Below, piece by piece: positions 1 through 7,162 of a stretch of DNA of 17,853 nucleotides. Where the stretch lies: positions 1 to 17,853 of the forward strand of contig CAAFPE010000018.1 of assembly GCA_900764755.1 (NCBI GenBank). Reading direction: 5' to 3'. The notes under the pieces are model-generated. The model ran no database searches. It was not told the origin of the DNA and worked only from the letters and a program-made list of their open reading frames with translations. The stretch is from an uncultured Oscillospiraceae bacterium (GTDB lineage: Bacteria; Bacillota; Clostridia; Oscillospirales; Oscillospiraceae). Numbering within the stretch: the stretch's first letter is position 1; the number at the start of each line of letters is the position of its first letter. Position numbers and translations under genes: made by a program.

Positions 1-2
1 AG

Positions 3-83
3 TCCATAGTGATTGCCCTCCCTTGGAAGAAGTTGTGTGCAAACTTCATTCTACCATGTGGGGAAAATCACTATGGATTTTTT
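3..83 (+). repeat. Long-loop inverted repeat with T tract
   Basis: Bases 3-14 (TCCATAGTGATT) are the exact reverse complement of 66-77 (AATCACTATGGA), and six T residues follow at 78-83. The 51-base loop holds a smaller hairpin, GAAGTT (29-34) with AACTTC (42-47). Two imperfect direct copies of a motif like GTGTNCAACTTCATTNTAC lie at about 35-54 and 89-107. This could be a terminator for a gene left of the window or the end of an insertion sequence. No transposase is visible, so the choice is open. Confidence 0.45.
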
Positions 84-200
84 CTTAGGTGTCCAACTTC
101 ATTTTACAATCGACCAAAAAAATAAAGTTATGGAAGTTTTATGGATCGTACTGATACCGATTAGTCTGTACAGTATGTGCCGAACTTGAATCTACTGGTG

Positions 201-232
201 TTATGGGAGCGGCCCGAGGGCCGCTCCCATAA
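201..232. repeat. Perfect 14-bp inverted repeat
   Basis: TTATGGGAGCGGCC (201-214) pairs perfectly with 219-232 around the tetraloop CGAG. No T tract follows on the plus strand; on the minus strand the flank is CACCAGTAG, also without a T run. It lies 19 bases before the -35 box of the T-box promoter. It may be a terminator of the upstream unit, a protein-binding site or a structured RNA end; the sequence does not decide. Confidence 0.5.
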
Positions 233-250
233 AATCCGGGTCTCAAGCCC

Positions 251-279
251 TTGACAACCCCTGAAAACTGTGGTACAGT
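251..279 (+). promoter_or_regulatory. SigA-type promoter of the T-box operon
   Basis: A consensus -35 TTGACA (251-256), a 17-base spacer and TACAGT (274-279) with an extended -10 TG at 271-272. Transcription would begin near 286, a few bases before the T-box stem I, which fits well. Confidence 0.75.
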
Positions 280-287
280 TCCCTTAC

Positions 288-560
288 TGCGAAGAAAAGG
301 AATTCTAGCAAGGCGCACCCTGTTCAGAGAGCCCCCGGCCGGTGAGAGGGGGAGAGGACGCCCTGTGAACCTACCCCTTGGAGCAGCCGCCTGAACAGCC
401 GGGGACCGGCCCAGTAGGGGACAGGCCGGGTTTCGCCCGTTACCGCGTGGGAGTTTGCAGGAACTCCGTGAGGTCCGCCCTGCGAGGGGCGGGCGAACCA
501 GAGGTGGTACCGCGTTGCACTGTAATGCCCTCTGTCCGATCACCGGACAGGGGGCTTTTT
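288..560 (+). promoter_or_regulatory. T-box riboswitch leader with terminator
   Basis: This is a tRNA-sensing T-box leader. The AG-bulge region reads AGAGAGCC (about 327-334). The T-box core AGAGGTGGTACCGCG lies at 500-514; its TGGT (505-508) would pair with the ACCA 3' end of an uncharged tRNA. The terminator is GCCCTCTGTCCG (527-538) with CGGACAGGGGGC (544-555) plus five T. The antiterminator would pair AGAGG (500-504) with CCTCT (529-533). The specifier loop contains GTGAACCTACC (365-375). Alignment to the usual GAA-NNN-A pattern gives CCT (proline, 370-372); CTA (Leu) and TAC (Tyr) overlap it by one-base shifts. The class is certain, the amino acid is not. Confidence 0.93.
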
Positions 561-580
561 GTCGTATGGGGGAGAAACGG

Positions 581-1453
581 GTGGAGAACAGAGGCAGACG
601 GACCGGGACGCTGTGCGTCTTTCTGGCATCAGTGCTGTACAGCATCGGCGGGCTGTGCATCAAGCTGATCCCCTGGGGGGGCATGGCCATCAACGGGGCC
701 CGCACTGCCATTGCCCTGGTGGTGATCGGGGCCTATCTGGCGGCGGTCCGCCATCCGCTCCGGTTCAACCGCTGGATCGCGGTGGGGGCGCTGAGCATCT
801 TCGGCACCAACGCCCTGTTCTCCGTGGCCAACAAGCTGACCACAGCGGCCAATGTGATCGTCCTTCAGTTTACTGCGCCGATTTTTGTCATCCTGTTTTC
901 CGCCCTGTTCTGGCGGAGAAAACCCGGGCGGCTGGATCTGCTGGCCTGCGGCATTGTGTTCGGCGGGGTGCTCTTCTTCTTTGCGGACAGCCTGGAGATG
1001 GGGGGCGGCCTGGGCAACGTGCTGGCCCTGCTGTCCGGCGTGGCCTACGCGGGCGTTTTCCTGATGAATGAGCTGCCGGACTCCGACGCCATCTCCTCCG
1101 TGTTCTGGGGGGACGTCCTCTCGGCAGTCACCGGACTGCCCTTCCTGCTGGGGGAGGACAGACTGGAGCCCGTCGCCCTGACCAGTCTGCTGGTGCTGGG
1201 TATCTTTCAGGTGGCGGTGGCCTATATCCTGCTGACCATCGGCCTGAAAACCACGCCTCCGGTGACCGCCAGCCTGATTTCAGGCATCGAGCCGGTGCTC
1301 AGCCCCATCCTGGTGGCAGTTTTCTACCACGAGACTGTGGGGCCCCTGGCCCTGGCCGGGGCGGCCATCGTCATCGGCGGGGTGGTGAGCTATAACGTTC
1401 TCCGGGCCCGTCAGAGCACAGAAGCAAGCGTTTCATCCAATTTTTCAGAATAA
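581..1453 (+). CDS. EamA/DMT-family membrane transporter
   Basis: A 290-residue polytopic inner-membrane protein of the drug/metabolite transporter superfamily. About ten hydrophobic helices in two EamA-like halves can be read, for example near residues 10-28 and 33-50 in the first half and the last helix GAAIVIGGVVSYNVL. The GTG start at 581 is chosen because GGGGGAG (569-575) sits at a good distance; an in-frame ATG at 566 lacks a Shine-Dalgarno and abuts the terminator T run, and starts further upstream would translate the T-box. The family exports amino acids, metabolites or drugs; the substrate cannot be read from sequence. T-box control suggests an amino acid or a product derived from one. 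It ends 20 bp before tyrS with no terminator between, so the two are probably co-transcribed. Confidence 0.85.
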   Translation: MENRGRRTGTLCVFLASVLYSIGGLCIKLIPWGGMAINGARTAIALVVIGAYLAAVRHPLRFNRWIAVGALSIFGTNALFSVANKLTTAANVIVLQFTAPIFVILFSALFWRRKPGRLDLLACGIVFGGVLFFFADSLEMGGGLGNVLALLSGVAYAGVFLMNELPDSDAISSVFWGDVLSAVTGLPFLLGEDRLEPVALTSLLVLGIFQVAVAYILLTIGLKTTPPVTASLISGIEPVLSPILVAVFYHETVGPLALAGAAIVIGGVVSYNVLRARQSTEASVSSNFSE

Positions 1454-1473
1454 AATAAAAAGGAGTAAGATCG

Positions 1474-2703
1474 ATGACTTGTTACGAAGAGCTGAAAGCC
1501 CGCGGCCTCATCGCCCAGGTGACCAATGAGGAGGAGATCTCCAAAATGATCAACGAGGGGAAGGCTGTGTTCTACATCGGCTTCGACCCCACCGCCGACT
1601 CCCTCCATGTGGGCCACTTCATGGCCCTGTGCCTGATGAAGCGGCTCCAGATGGCGGGCAACCGCCCCATCGCCCTGATCGGCGGCGGCACCGGCTACAT
1701 CGGTGACCCCTCCGGCCGTACCGATATGCGCAGCATGATGACCCCGGAGACCATCCAGCACAACTGCGACTGCTTCAAGAAGCAGATGGAGCGTTTCATT
1801 GAGTTCGGCGAGGGCAAGGCCCAGATGGTGAACAACGCCGACTGGCTGCTGAAGCTGAACTACATCGAGATGCTGCGGGATGTGGGCTCCTGCTTCTCGG
1901 TGAACAATATGCTCCGGGCCAAGTGCTATGAGCAGCGCATGGAGAAGGGGCTCTCCTTCCTGGAGTTCAACTACATGATCATGCAGTCCTATGACTTCTA
2001 CTACCTGTTCCAGAACTACGGCTGCAATATGCAGTTCGGCGGCGACGATCAGTGGTCCAATATGCTGGGTGGCACCGAGCTCATCCGCCGCAAGCTGGGC
2101 AAGGACGCCCACGCCATGACCATCACCCTTCTGCTCAACTCCGAGGGCAAGAAGATGGGCAAGACCGCCAAGGGCGCCGTCTGGCTGGATCCCAACAAGA
2201 CCAGTCCCTATGAGTTCTACCAGTACTGGCGCAACGTGGGGGACGACGACGTGCTCAAGTGCCTGCGGATGCTCACCTTCCTGCCTCTGGAGCAGATCGA
2301 CGAGATGGACAAGTGGGAGGGCAGCCAGCTGAACACCGCCAAGGAGATCCTGGCCTATGAGCTGACCAAGCTGGTCCACGGCCAGGAGGAGGCGGAGAAG
2401 GCCCAGTCTGCCGCCCGGGCCATCTTCGGCGGCTGCGGAGATACCGCCGATATGCCCTGCACCTGCTTGTGCCGGGAGGATGCCCAGGGGGATTCCATCG
2501 GCCTGCTGGACCTGATGGTCAAGTGCAAGCTGGCCCCCTCCAAGAAGGAGGCCCGCCGCCTGGTGGAGCAGGGCGGTGTGGAGGTCAACGGCGAGAAGGT
2601 CACCGACGTGTCCGCCGCCTTCACCTGCGCAACCTTCTGCGGCGAGGGCCTGGTCATCAAGAAGGGCAAGAAGGTGTTCCACAAGGTCACTATGGACCAG
2701 TGA
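1474..2703 (+). CDS. tyrS: Tyrosyl-tRNA synthetase
   Basis: Charges tRNA-Tyr with tyrosine in the cytoplasm. The 409-residue protein has the class I signature HVGH (residues 45-48, the HIGH motif), a KMSKS-equivalent KMGKT (227-231), the tyrosine-site region FDPTADSLHVGH and GGDDQWSN (189-196), and a C-terminal S4-like RNA-binding domain (about 345-409, with SKKEARRLVEQGGVEVNG). Length fits bacterial TyrRS. The start is ATG at 1474 after AAGGAGT (1460-1466). It lies downstream of the T-box and the EamA gene. T-box control of tyrS is common in Firmicutes, yet here the leader specifier seems not to read cleanly as a Tyr codon. Confidence 0.97.
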   Translation: MTCYEELKARGLIAQVTNEEEISKMINEGKAVFYIGFDPTADSLHVGHFMALCLMKRLQMAGNRPIALIGGGTGYIGDPSGRTDMRSMMTPETIQHNCDCFKKQMERFIEFGEGKAQMVNNADWLLKLNYIEMLRDVGSCFSVNNMLRAKCYEQRMEKGLSFLEFNYMIMQSYDFYYLFQNYGCNMQFGGDDQWSNMLGGTELIRRKLGKDAHAMTITLLLNSEGKKMGKTAKGAVWLDPNKTSPYEFYQYWRNVGDDDVLKCLRMLTFLPLEQIDEMDKWEGSQLNTAKEILAYELTKLVHGQEEAEKAQSAARAIFGGCGDTADMPCTCLCREDAQGDSIGLLDLMVKCKLAPSKKEARRLVEQGGVEVNGEKVTDVSAAFTCATFCGEGLVIKKGKKVFHKVTMDQ

Positions 2704-2718
2704 TCCCGTCCTGATACG

Positions 2719-2757
2719 CGAAAACTCCCCCGGCTGCGGCCGGGGGAGTTTTCTTCG
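2719..2757. terminator. Intrinsic terminator, probably bidirectional
   Basis: AAAACTCCCCCGGC pairs with GCCGGGGGAGTTTT around a TGCG loop, followed by TCTTCGTTT on the plus strand; A-rich bases on the other side give a short T run in the reverse direction. It sits between convergent tyrS and tcdA and can serve both. Confidence 0.9.
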
Positions 2758-2765
2758 TTTCTGCA

Positions 2766-3512
2766 TTAAAACTGGCCCAGATCCCGGACCACCGCGCTGG
2801 CCAGCACCAGTCCGGCGGCGGCGGGCACAAAGGAGATGGAGCCCGGGGTGTCCCGCCGGGCGGTAGAGCCCGGCCTGGTCTCTGAGGCGGCGGCGGGCGG
2901 CTCTGCCTCCATGGGGCGGAGGGGGCTGCGGGACTCCTCCCGGGACCAGACCACCTTCAGGTGGGAGATCCCCCGCCGGCGCAGCTCCTTCCGCATGACC
3001 CGGGCCAGGGGACAGCCCTGGGTCCTGGACAGGTCTGAGACCTCAAAGGCAGTGGGATCCAGCTTATTTCCCGAGCCCATTGCACTGATGATCCTGACTT
3101 GTAAAGCGGTACACCTTGTCACTAATTCCAGCTTGGCGGCCACGGTATCAATGCAGTCCACCACATAGTCGTACTGGGATAGATCCACCTGGTCAGCGTT
3201 CTGAGGGAGGTAGAACATCCGGATGGCCCGCACCTGGCAGTCCGGATTGATGTCCTGCAGCCGCCGGGCCATGACCTCTGCCTTGGGCTGGCCGATGGTG
3301 GAGTGGAGGGCGGCGAGTTGGCGGTTCAGGTTGCTCTCTGAGACAGTATCGTCGTCATATAGATGTAAAGTGCCTACACCTGCCCGTGCCAGGGCCTCAA
3401 CGCAATAGCCCCCGACGCCGCCCACGCCGAACACAGCGATGCGGGCGCGGCGAAGCCGCTCCAGAGGCTCGTCGCCTACCAGCAGGCGGGTGCGGATAAA
3501 GGGATCGGACAT
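2766..3512 (-). CDS. tcdA: tRNA threonylcarbamoyladenosine dehydratase (TcdA/CsdL, ThiF family)
   Basis: An E1-like ATP-dependent enzyme that cyclises t6A37 of ANN-decoding tRNAs to ct6A. The 248-residue protein has the nucleotide-binding GVGGVGGYCVEALARAG (residues about 29-45), the adenylation region NLNRQ (62-66), DCIDTVAAK, and the TcdA-type block GSGNKLDPT with CPLARVMRKELR. It ends in GSISFVPAAAGL, as in this subfamily rather than MoeB or ThiF. The start follows AGGAGG (3522-3527 on the minus strand). It is the last gene of the minus-strand block, 13 bp after the small membrane ORF. The name is unrelated to the Clostridioides toxin TcdA. Confidence 0.9.
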   Translation of the reverse strand: MSDPFIRTRLLVGDEPLERLRRARIAVFGVGGVGGYCVEALARAGVGTLHLYDDDTVSESNLNRQLAALHSTIGQPKAEVMARRLQDINPDCQVRAIRMFYLPQNADQVDLSQYDYVVDCIDTVAAKLELVTRCTALQVRIISAMGSGNKLDPTAFEVSDLSRTQGCPLARVMRKELRRRGISHLKVVWSREESRSPLRPMEAEPPAAASETRPGSTARRDTPGSISFVPAAAGLVLASAVVRDLGQF

Positions 3513-3525
3513 AAGAGAATACCTC

Positions 3526-3785
3526 CTAGAATTGATGGATGACCGGCCCTTTCCGCAGCATCCAGTAGATGCCTATGAGCATACAAAGCATACTCAGGGC
3601 CCAAAGCAAGCCGGCACAGGCAATATGGACCGACGGCTCTTCGGAGTACATAGAAAACTGAGGATCATACCGCAAGCAAAGGGACCGGAAAAAGAACCGG
3701 AAGGCGCCGGATAAAAAGAGCGTCTGCCCGCCAAACCACAGGACCGCTTGGTTGCGGGACCGCCAAAACAGGTAAATCAGCTTTA
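3526..3785 (-). CDS. Small putative membrane protein, start uncertain
   Basis: I do not recognise this gene. The frame is open up to 3897, but its upper part crosses the dapB hairpin and the promoter-like sequence described next, so a start near 3785 is more likely; no good ATG with Shine-Dalgarno is visible there. A rare start (ATT at 3783-3785) after GGTAAGG is possible. The only ATG inside would leave a 41-residue peptide. The frame encodes two hydrophobic stretches, AVLWFGGQTLFLSGAFRFFF and a second of about 22 residues (AGLLWALSMLCMLIGIYWML), and ends GPVIHQF 13 bp before tcdA. It could be a real short membrane protein or a decayed remnant. Confidence 0.4.
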
Positions 3786-3797
3786 CCTTACCTTTAT

Positions 3798-3833
3798 AAT
3801 AACATAGAATGGATCTCTGTATCAAGTAAACCT
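3798..3833 (-). promoter_or_regulatory. Possible promoter for small ORF and tcdA
   Basis: On the minus strand TTGATA is followed after about 18 bases by TATTAT, immediately past the dapB hairpin. Position and match suggest a separate start for the small membrane ORF and tcdA. Just downstream GGTAAAGCTGATTTACC can form a 6-bp hairpin. Confidence 0.5.
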
Positions 3834-3854
3834 GACTTTTCACACAACAACAGA

Positions 3855-3884
3855 GGGCCCCCGTCCGCAAATGGACGGGGGCCC
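3855..3884 (-). terminator. Hairpin after dapB
   Basis: A perfect 12-bp GC-rich stem, GGGCCCCCGTCC (3855-3866) with GGACGGGGGCCC (3873-3884), loop of six. It starts 15 bases past the dapB stop. Only a weak T-rich run (TCTGTTGTTG) follows on the minus strand, so termination may be partial. Confidence 0.75.
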
Positions 3885-3898
3885 CGTTCAAATTCAAT

Positions 3899-4654
3899 TT
3901 ATTTTACCAGCTGGCTCATGTCATACAGACCCGGTTCCTTCACTGTCGCCATGAACTTGGCGGCCTCCACGGCCCCCTGAGCGAAGATCTCCCGGGAGAG
4001 GGCGGTGTGGCGGATCTCCATGATCTCGTCGTGTCCGGCAAAGATGATCTCATGCTCGCCCACGATGGTGCCGCCCCGGACGGCGGAGATGCCGATCTCC
4101 TTTTTGTCCCGGGGCTGGCGGACGGAGTGGCGCTCAAAGACATACTCAGTCTCATGCCCGCAGGCGGAGGCGGCCGCGTCGGCGATCATCAGGGCGGTGC
4201 CGCTGGGGGCGTCCACCTTACGGCGGTGGTGCCGCTCCACGATCTCAATGTCGTAGCTGTCCCCCAGCACGGAAGCGGCCTTCTTGACCAGTTCCAGCAG
4301 CACATTGATGCCCAGGGACATATTGGCGGAGCGGAAGATAGGGACCTCCAGGGCGGCGGCGCCAATCTGGGCCACCTGCTCCGGGGTGTAGCCGGTGGTG
4401 GCCAGTACCAGCGGGGTCCCGGTGCGTCTGGCGAAGTCCAGCAGGCCGTCCAGCGCGGCGGGGGAGGAGAAGTCGATGACTGCGTCCGCTTCGCCGGTGA
4501 ACTGGCTGGGGGAGGAGTATACCGGGAACTCCCGGTCGCTGCTGCCCAGCACATCAAAGCCCGCCGCCACCTGAACCGCCGGGTCGGCGGCGCAGATGGA
4601 CTCCACCACGCGGCCCATGTGGCCGCTGCATCCGGAAATGATTATCTTCAGCAT
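3899..4654 (-). CDS. dapB: 4-hydroxy-tetrahydrodipicolinate reductase
   Basis: Reduces the DapA product to tetrahydrodipicolinate with NAD(P)H, the second committed step toward diaminopimelate and lysine; in spore formers this branch also feeds dipicolinate. The 251-residue protein has the N-terminal dinucleotide loop SGCSGHMGR (residues 7-15), DFSSPAA, the ATTGYT segment, the catalytic ERHHRRKVDAPSGTA block (about 140-155), and the C-terminal GGTIVGEHEIIFAGHDE signature. Length is slightly short of the E. coli enzyme but normal for Firmicutes. The start follows AAGGAAGG, 16 bp after the dapA stop, so translation and transcription are likely linked. Confidence 0.97.
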   Translation of the reverse strand: MLKIIISGCSGHMGRVVESICAADPAVQVAAGFDVLGSSDREFPVYSSPSQFTGEADAVIDFSSPAALDGLLDFARRTGTPLVLATTGYTPEQVAQIGAAALEVPIFRSANMSLGINVLLELVKKAASVLGDSYDIEIVERHHRRKVDAPSGTALMIADAAASACGHETEYVFERHSVRQPRDKKEIGISAVRGGTIVGEHEIIFAGHDEIMEIRHTALSREIFAQGAVEAAKFMATVKEPGLYDMSQLVK

Positions 4655-4670
4655 GACAGGTTACCTTCCT

Positions 4671-5558
4671 TTACAGCAGTCCCTTTGCCTGCATAGCGGC
4701 GCGCAGACGGGCCTTGTTCTTCTCCTCCATCTCGCACAAGGGGAGACGTACGGGGCCAGCCTCCATGCCCAGAAGGTTCAGCGCCTCCTTCACCGGGATG
4801 GGGTTGACATCACAGAACAGAGCATCGATCAGGTCCATATACTCGATCTGGAGCTTGGAGGCGGAGGCGAAGTCGTTGTCCAGACACAGGTGGGTCATCT
4901 TCACCATGACCTCGGGGATGATGTTGGAGGCTACAGAGATCACGCCCTTGGCGCCCAGAGACATCATGGGCACCACCTGGTCGTCATTGCCCGACCAGAT
5001 ATAGAAGTCGTCGCCGCACAGGTGGCGGGTGTGGGCCAGGAGGGAGAAGTTTCCGCTGGCCTCCTTGACGCCGTTGATCTTGGGGTTCTGAGACAGCACC
5101 TGATAGGTCTCCGCCGTGAAGGAGACGCCGGTGCGGCTGGGCACATTATAGAGGATCACCGGCAGGTCCACCCGGTCGGCGATGTACTCATAGTGCTTGA
5201 TCAGTCCGGCTTGGCTGCACTTGTTGTAGTATGGGGTGACGTGGAGCAGAGCGTCGGCCCCGGAGTCCTGGGCATGGAGAGAGAGGTAGACGGCAGCAGT
5301 GGTGTCGTTGCTCCCCGCGCCGGCGATGACCTTTACCCGGTGATCGACCCGCTTGACGCAGTATTCCACGGCGGCGATGTGTTCCCGGATGGTCATGGTA
5401 GCCGACTCGCCGGTGGTGCCGCAGACGCAGATGGCATCCACACCGCCGGCAATCTGTGCATCAATGAGGCGGCCGAAGGCGTCATAGTTGATGGTGCCGC
5501 TGGTGTTGAAGGGAGTGGCAACGGCGACACAGGAGCCGGTAAAGACAGGAGTTCGCAT
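4671..5558 (-). CDS. dapA: 4-hydroxy-tetrahydrodipicolinate synthase
   Basis: Condenses pyruvate with aspartate semialdehyde, the entry step of the diaminopimelate branch. The protein is a TIM barrel of the DapA/NAL family. Visible signatures are GTTGES (Thr pair near residue 45), LHVTPYYNK, YNVPSRTG with the catalytic Tyr, and VKEASGN carrying the Schiff-base Lys. The ATG at 5558 is chosen, giving 295 residues; an in-frame GTG nine bases upstream overlaps the GAAAGGG Shine-Dalgarno. It is separated from asd by a 320-bp repeat region but has the same direction and the product of asd is its substrate, so one transcript under the lysine riboswitch is likely. Confidence 0.97.
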   Translation of the reverse strand: MRTPVFTGSCVAVATPFNTSGTINYDAFGRLIDAQIAGGVDAICVCGTTGESATMTIREHIAAVEYCVKRVDHRVKVIAGAGSNDTTAAVYLSLHAQDSGADALLHVTPYYNKCSQAGLIKHYEYIADRVDLPVILYNVPSRTGVSFTAETYQVLSQNPKINGVKEASGNFSLLAHTRHLCGDDFYIWSGNDDQVVPMMSLGAKGVISVASNIIPEVMVKMTHLCLDNDFASASKLQIEYMDLIDALFCDVNPIPVKEALNLLGMEAGPVRLPLCEMEEKNKARLRAAMQAKGLL

Positions 5559-5576
5559 AAAAAGCACCCTTTCTTT

Positions 5577-5876
5577 GAGTTAGAAATTAGAAGTTAGGAA
5601 TTAGGAATTTTATGCCGGACGGCTTGGTAATTTTGCAAATCAGGAGTTAGAAACTCGGAGCCTCGGCGTTCGGTGCGGACAGACTGCTTGGCGTTCGATC
5701 CACGCTTTGAATTAGGAATTAGAAGTTAGGAATTGGGAATTTTTATGCCTGACAGCCTGACAATGTTACAGATCAGGAGTTAGAAGATGGAAGCTTTGGC
5801 GTTCGGCGCAGACAGCTTTCTTGCCTTTCGCCCCACAATTCCTAACTCCTAATTCCTCATTCCTAATTCCTAAATT
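5577..5876. repeat. TTAGGAATT-type repeat region between asd and dapA
   Basis: No gene is seen in this 330-bp gap. It holds two diverged direct copies of a unit of about 120-125 bp (about 5579-5698 and 5710-5835), each opening with TTAGAAGTTAGGAATT and sharing ATGCC-GAC, ATCAGGAGTTAGAA and GGCGTTCGG-GC-GACAG. A third block (5837-5876), built from AATTCCTAATTCC words, is the reverse complement of the unit starts. In the asd-dapA transcript these blocks could form a long hairpin. It resembles low-complexity or MITE-like intergenic repeats of Clostridia; no transposase is present. Confidence 0.8.
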
Positions 5877-5890
5877 GGACCATGACTTTA

Positions 5891-6979
5891 TTAGCGGTCC
5901 ATATAGCCCTCGGCGCACAGCAACTCGGCCAGCAGGACCGCGCCGCCGGCGGCGCCCCGGAGGGTATTGTGGCTCAGGCCCACGAACTTATAGTCGTACT
6001 GGGTGTCAGGACGCAGGCGGCCCAGAGAGACCGCCATGCCGCCCTCCAGCTCCCGGTCCAGCTTGGCCTGGGGACGGTCGGGCTCCTCGAAGTAGTGGAG
6101 GAACTGCTTGGGGGCGGAGGGGAGGTCCAGCTCCTGAGCGCGGCCCTTGAAGCTGGCCCAGTCTGCCTTGATCTGCTCCATGGAGGGCGCCTCGCCCTGG
6201 AAGGAGACGAACACAGCGGCAGTGTGGCCGTTGGACACGGGGACGCGAAGGCACTGGGCGGTGATGGCGGGGCCATCGGCCTTGACGATCCTGCCGTCCT
6301 CCACCTTGCCCCAGACCTTCAGGGGCTCCTGCTCGCTCTTTTCCTCCTCGCCGCCGATGTAGGGGATCAGGTTATCCACCATCTCAGGCCAGCGCTCGAA
6401 GGTCTTGCCCGCACCGGAGATGGCCTGGTAGGTACACACCAGCACCTTGTCGATCCCGTACTTCAGCAGGGGGTGCAGGGCGGGGGCGTAGGACTGGATG
6501 GAGCAGTTGGACTTGACGGCGATGAAGCCGCGCTGGGTGCCCAGGCGCTTGCGCTGGGCGGCAATGACCTCCAGGTGCTCCGGGTTCATCTCAGGCACCA
6601 CCATGGGCACGTCCTCCGTCCAGCGGTGGGCGGAGTTGTTGGACACCACGGGGCACTCGGCCTTGGCATAGCGCTCCTCCAGAGCGCGGATCTCATCCTT
6701 TTTCATATCCACGGCGCAGAACACGAAGTCCACCATGCTGGCAATCTTTTCCACATCGGCCTGGGCGTCCATCACCACCAGCTCCTTGGCCTCGGCGGGG
6801 ATGGGGGTATCCATGGCCCAGCGGCCAGCCACCGCCTGCTCATAAGGCTTTCCGGCAGAGCGGGGACTGGCGGCAAGGACAGTCAGCTGGAACCAGGGGT
6901 GGTTCTCCATCAGGGTGACGAAACGCTGGCCGACCATGCCGGTGGCGCCGATGATGCCTACTTTGTACTTCTTTTCCAT
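5891..6979 (-). CDS. asd: Aspartate-semialdehyde dehydrogenase, archaeal/fungal-type
   Basis: Reduces aspartyl phosphate to aspartate semialdehyde with NADPH, the branch point to lysine, threonine and methionine. The 362-residue protein has the N-terminal GATGMVGQRF loop, SNNSAHR, the active-site SNCSIQ (Cys near residue 158) and the GAGKTFE segment. The spacing and motifs match the archaeal/fungal ASADH clade better than the E. coli form; this is a memory-based judgement. The ATG at 6979 lies 8 bases from AGGAGGT-like GGAGGT (6988-6993); an in-frame TTG at 6985 is too close. It is the first gene after the lysine riboswitch. Confidence 0.95.
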   Translation of the reverse strand: MEKKYKVGIIGATGMVGQRFVTLMENHPWFQLTVLAASPRSAGKPYEQAVAGRWAMDTPIPAEAKELVVMDAQADVEKIASMVDFVFCAVDMKKDEIRALEERYAKAECPVVSNNSAHRWTEDVPMVVPEMNPEHLEVIAAQRKRLGTQRGFIAVKSNCSIQSYAPALHPLLKYGIDKVLVCTYQAISGAGKTFERWPEMVDNLIPYIGGEEEKSEQEPLKVWGKVEDGRIVKADGPAITAQCLRVPVSNGHTAAVFVSFQGEAPSMEQIKADWASFKGRAQELDLPSAPKQFLHYFEEPDRPQAKLDRELEGGMAVSLGRLRPDTQYDYKFVGLSHNTLRGAAGGAVLLAELLCAEGYMDR

Positions 6980-7067
6980 TTTCAACTACCTCCATAAACA
7001 GCTCAGGGCCATTGTATGCCCCTCTGCCGAGATCGATGTGTCCGGAGACGGAAATCGTTTCCGCAAG

Positions 7068-7104
7068 AAAAAAAGAAATCAGCGGCTTTTCAAGCGGCTG
7101 ATTT
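7068..7104 (-). terminator. Riboswitch expression-platform terminator
   Basis: On the minus strand AAATCAGC pairs with GCTGATTT (7097-7104 and 7076-7083), one G-G mismatch, then GCTT with AAGC, followed by a run of seven U (7068-7074). It lies between the lysine aptamer and asd and would stop transcription when lysine is bound. Confidence 0.9.
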
Positions 7105-7162
7105 TGTACTATAATGTCAGCTGTGGTCTGGTTTCAGACCAGCCGGCAAAATGTTTACAAAA

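Noticed and set aside
455..580. A longer start for the EamA protein inside the T-box
   Set aside because: It would translate the T-box core and terminator; the GTG at 581 has a proper Shine-Dalgarno and gives a normal family length.
1411..2766. A 451-codon open frame on the minus strand across tyrS
   Set aside because: It is the antisense shadow of tyrS: His/Leu/Val-rich low-information sequence, no family motif and no ribosome binding site, whereas the plus strand has all TyrRS motifs.
3899..4696. A 229-codon plus-strand frame over dapB
   Set aside because: Antisense shadow of dapB with no recognisable domain or start signal.
5577..5876. A CRISPR array in the repeat region
   Set aside because: The repeats are diverged, of unequal spacing, partly inverted and have no unique spacers or nearby cas genes.
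5882..6997. A 371-codon plus-strand frame over asd and a 390-codon minus frame over tgt
   Set aside because: Both are GC-driven shadows of well-conserved enzymes on the opposite strand.
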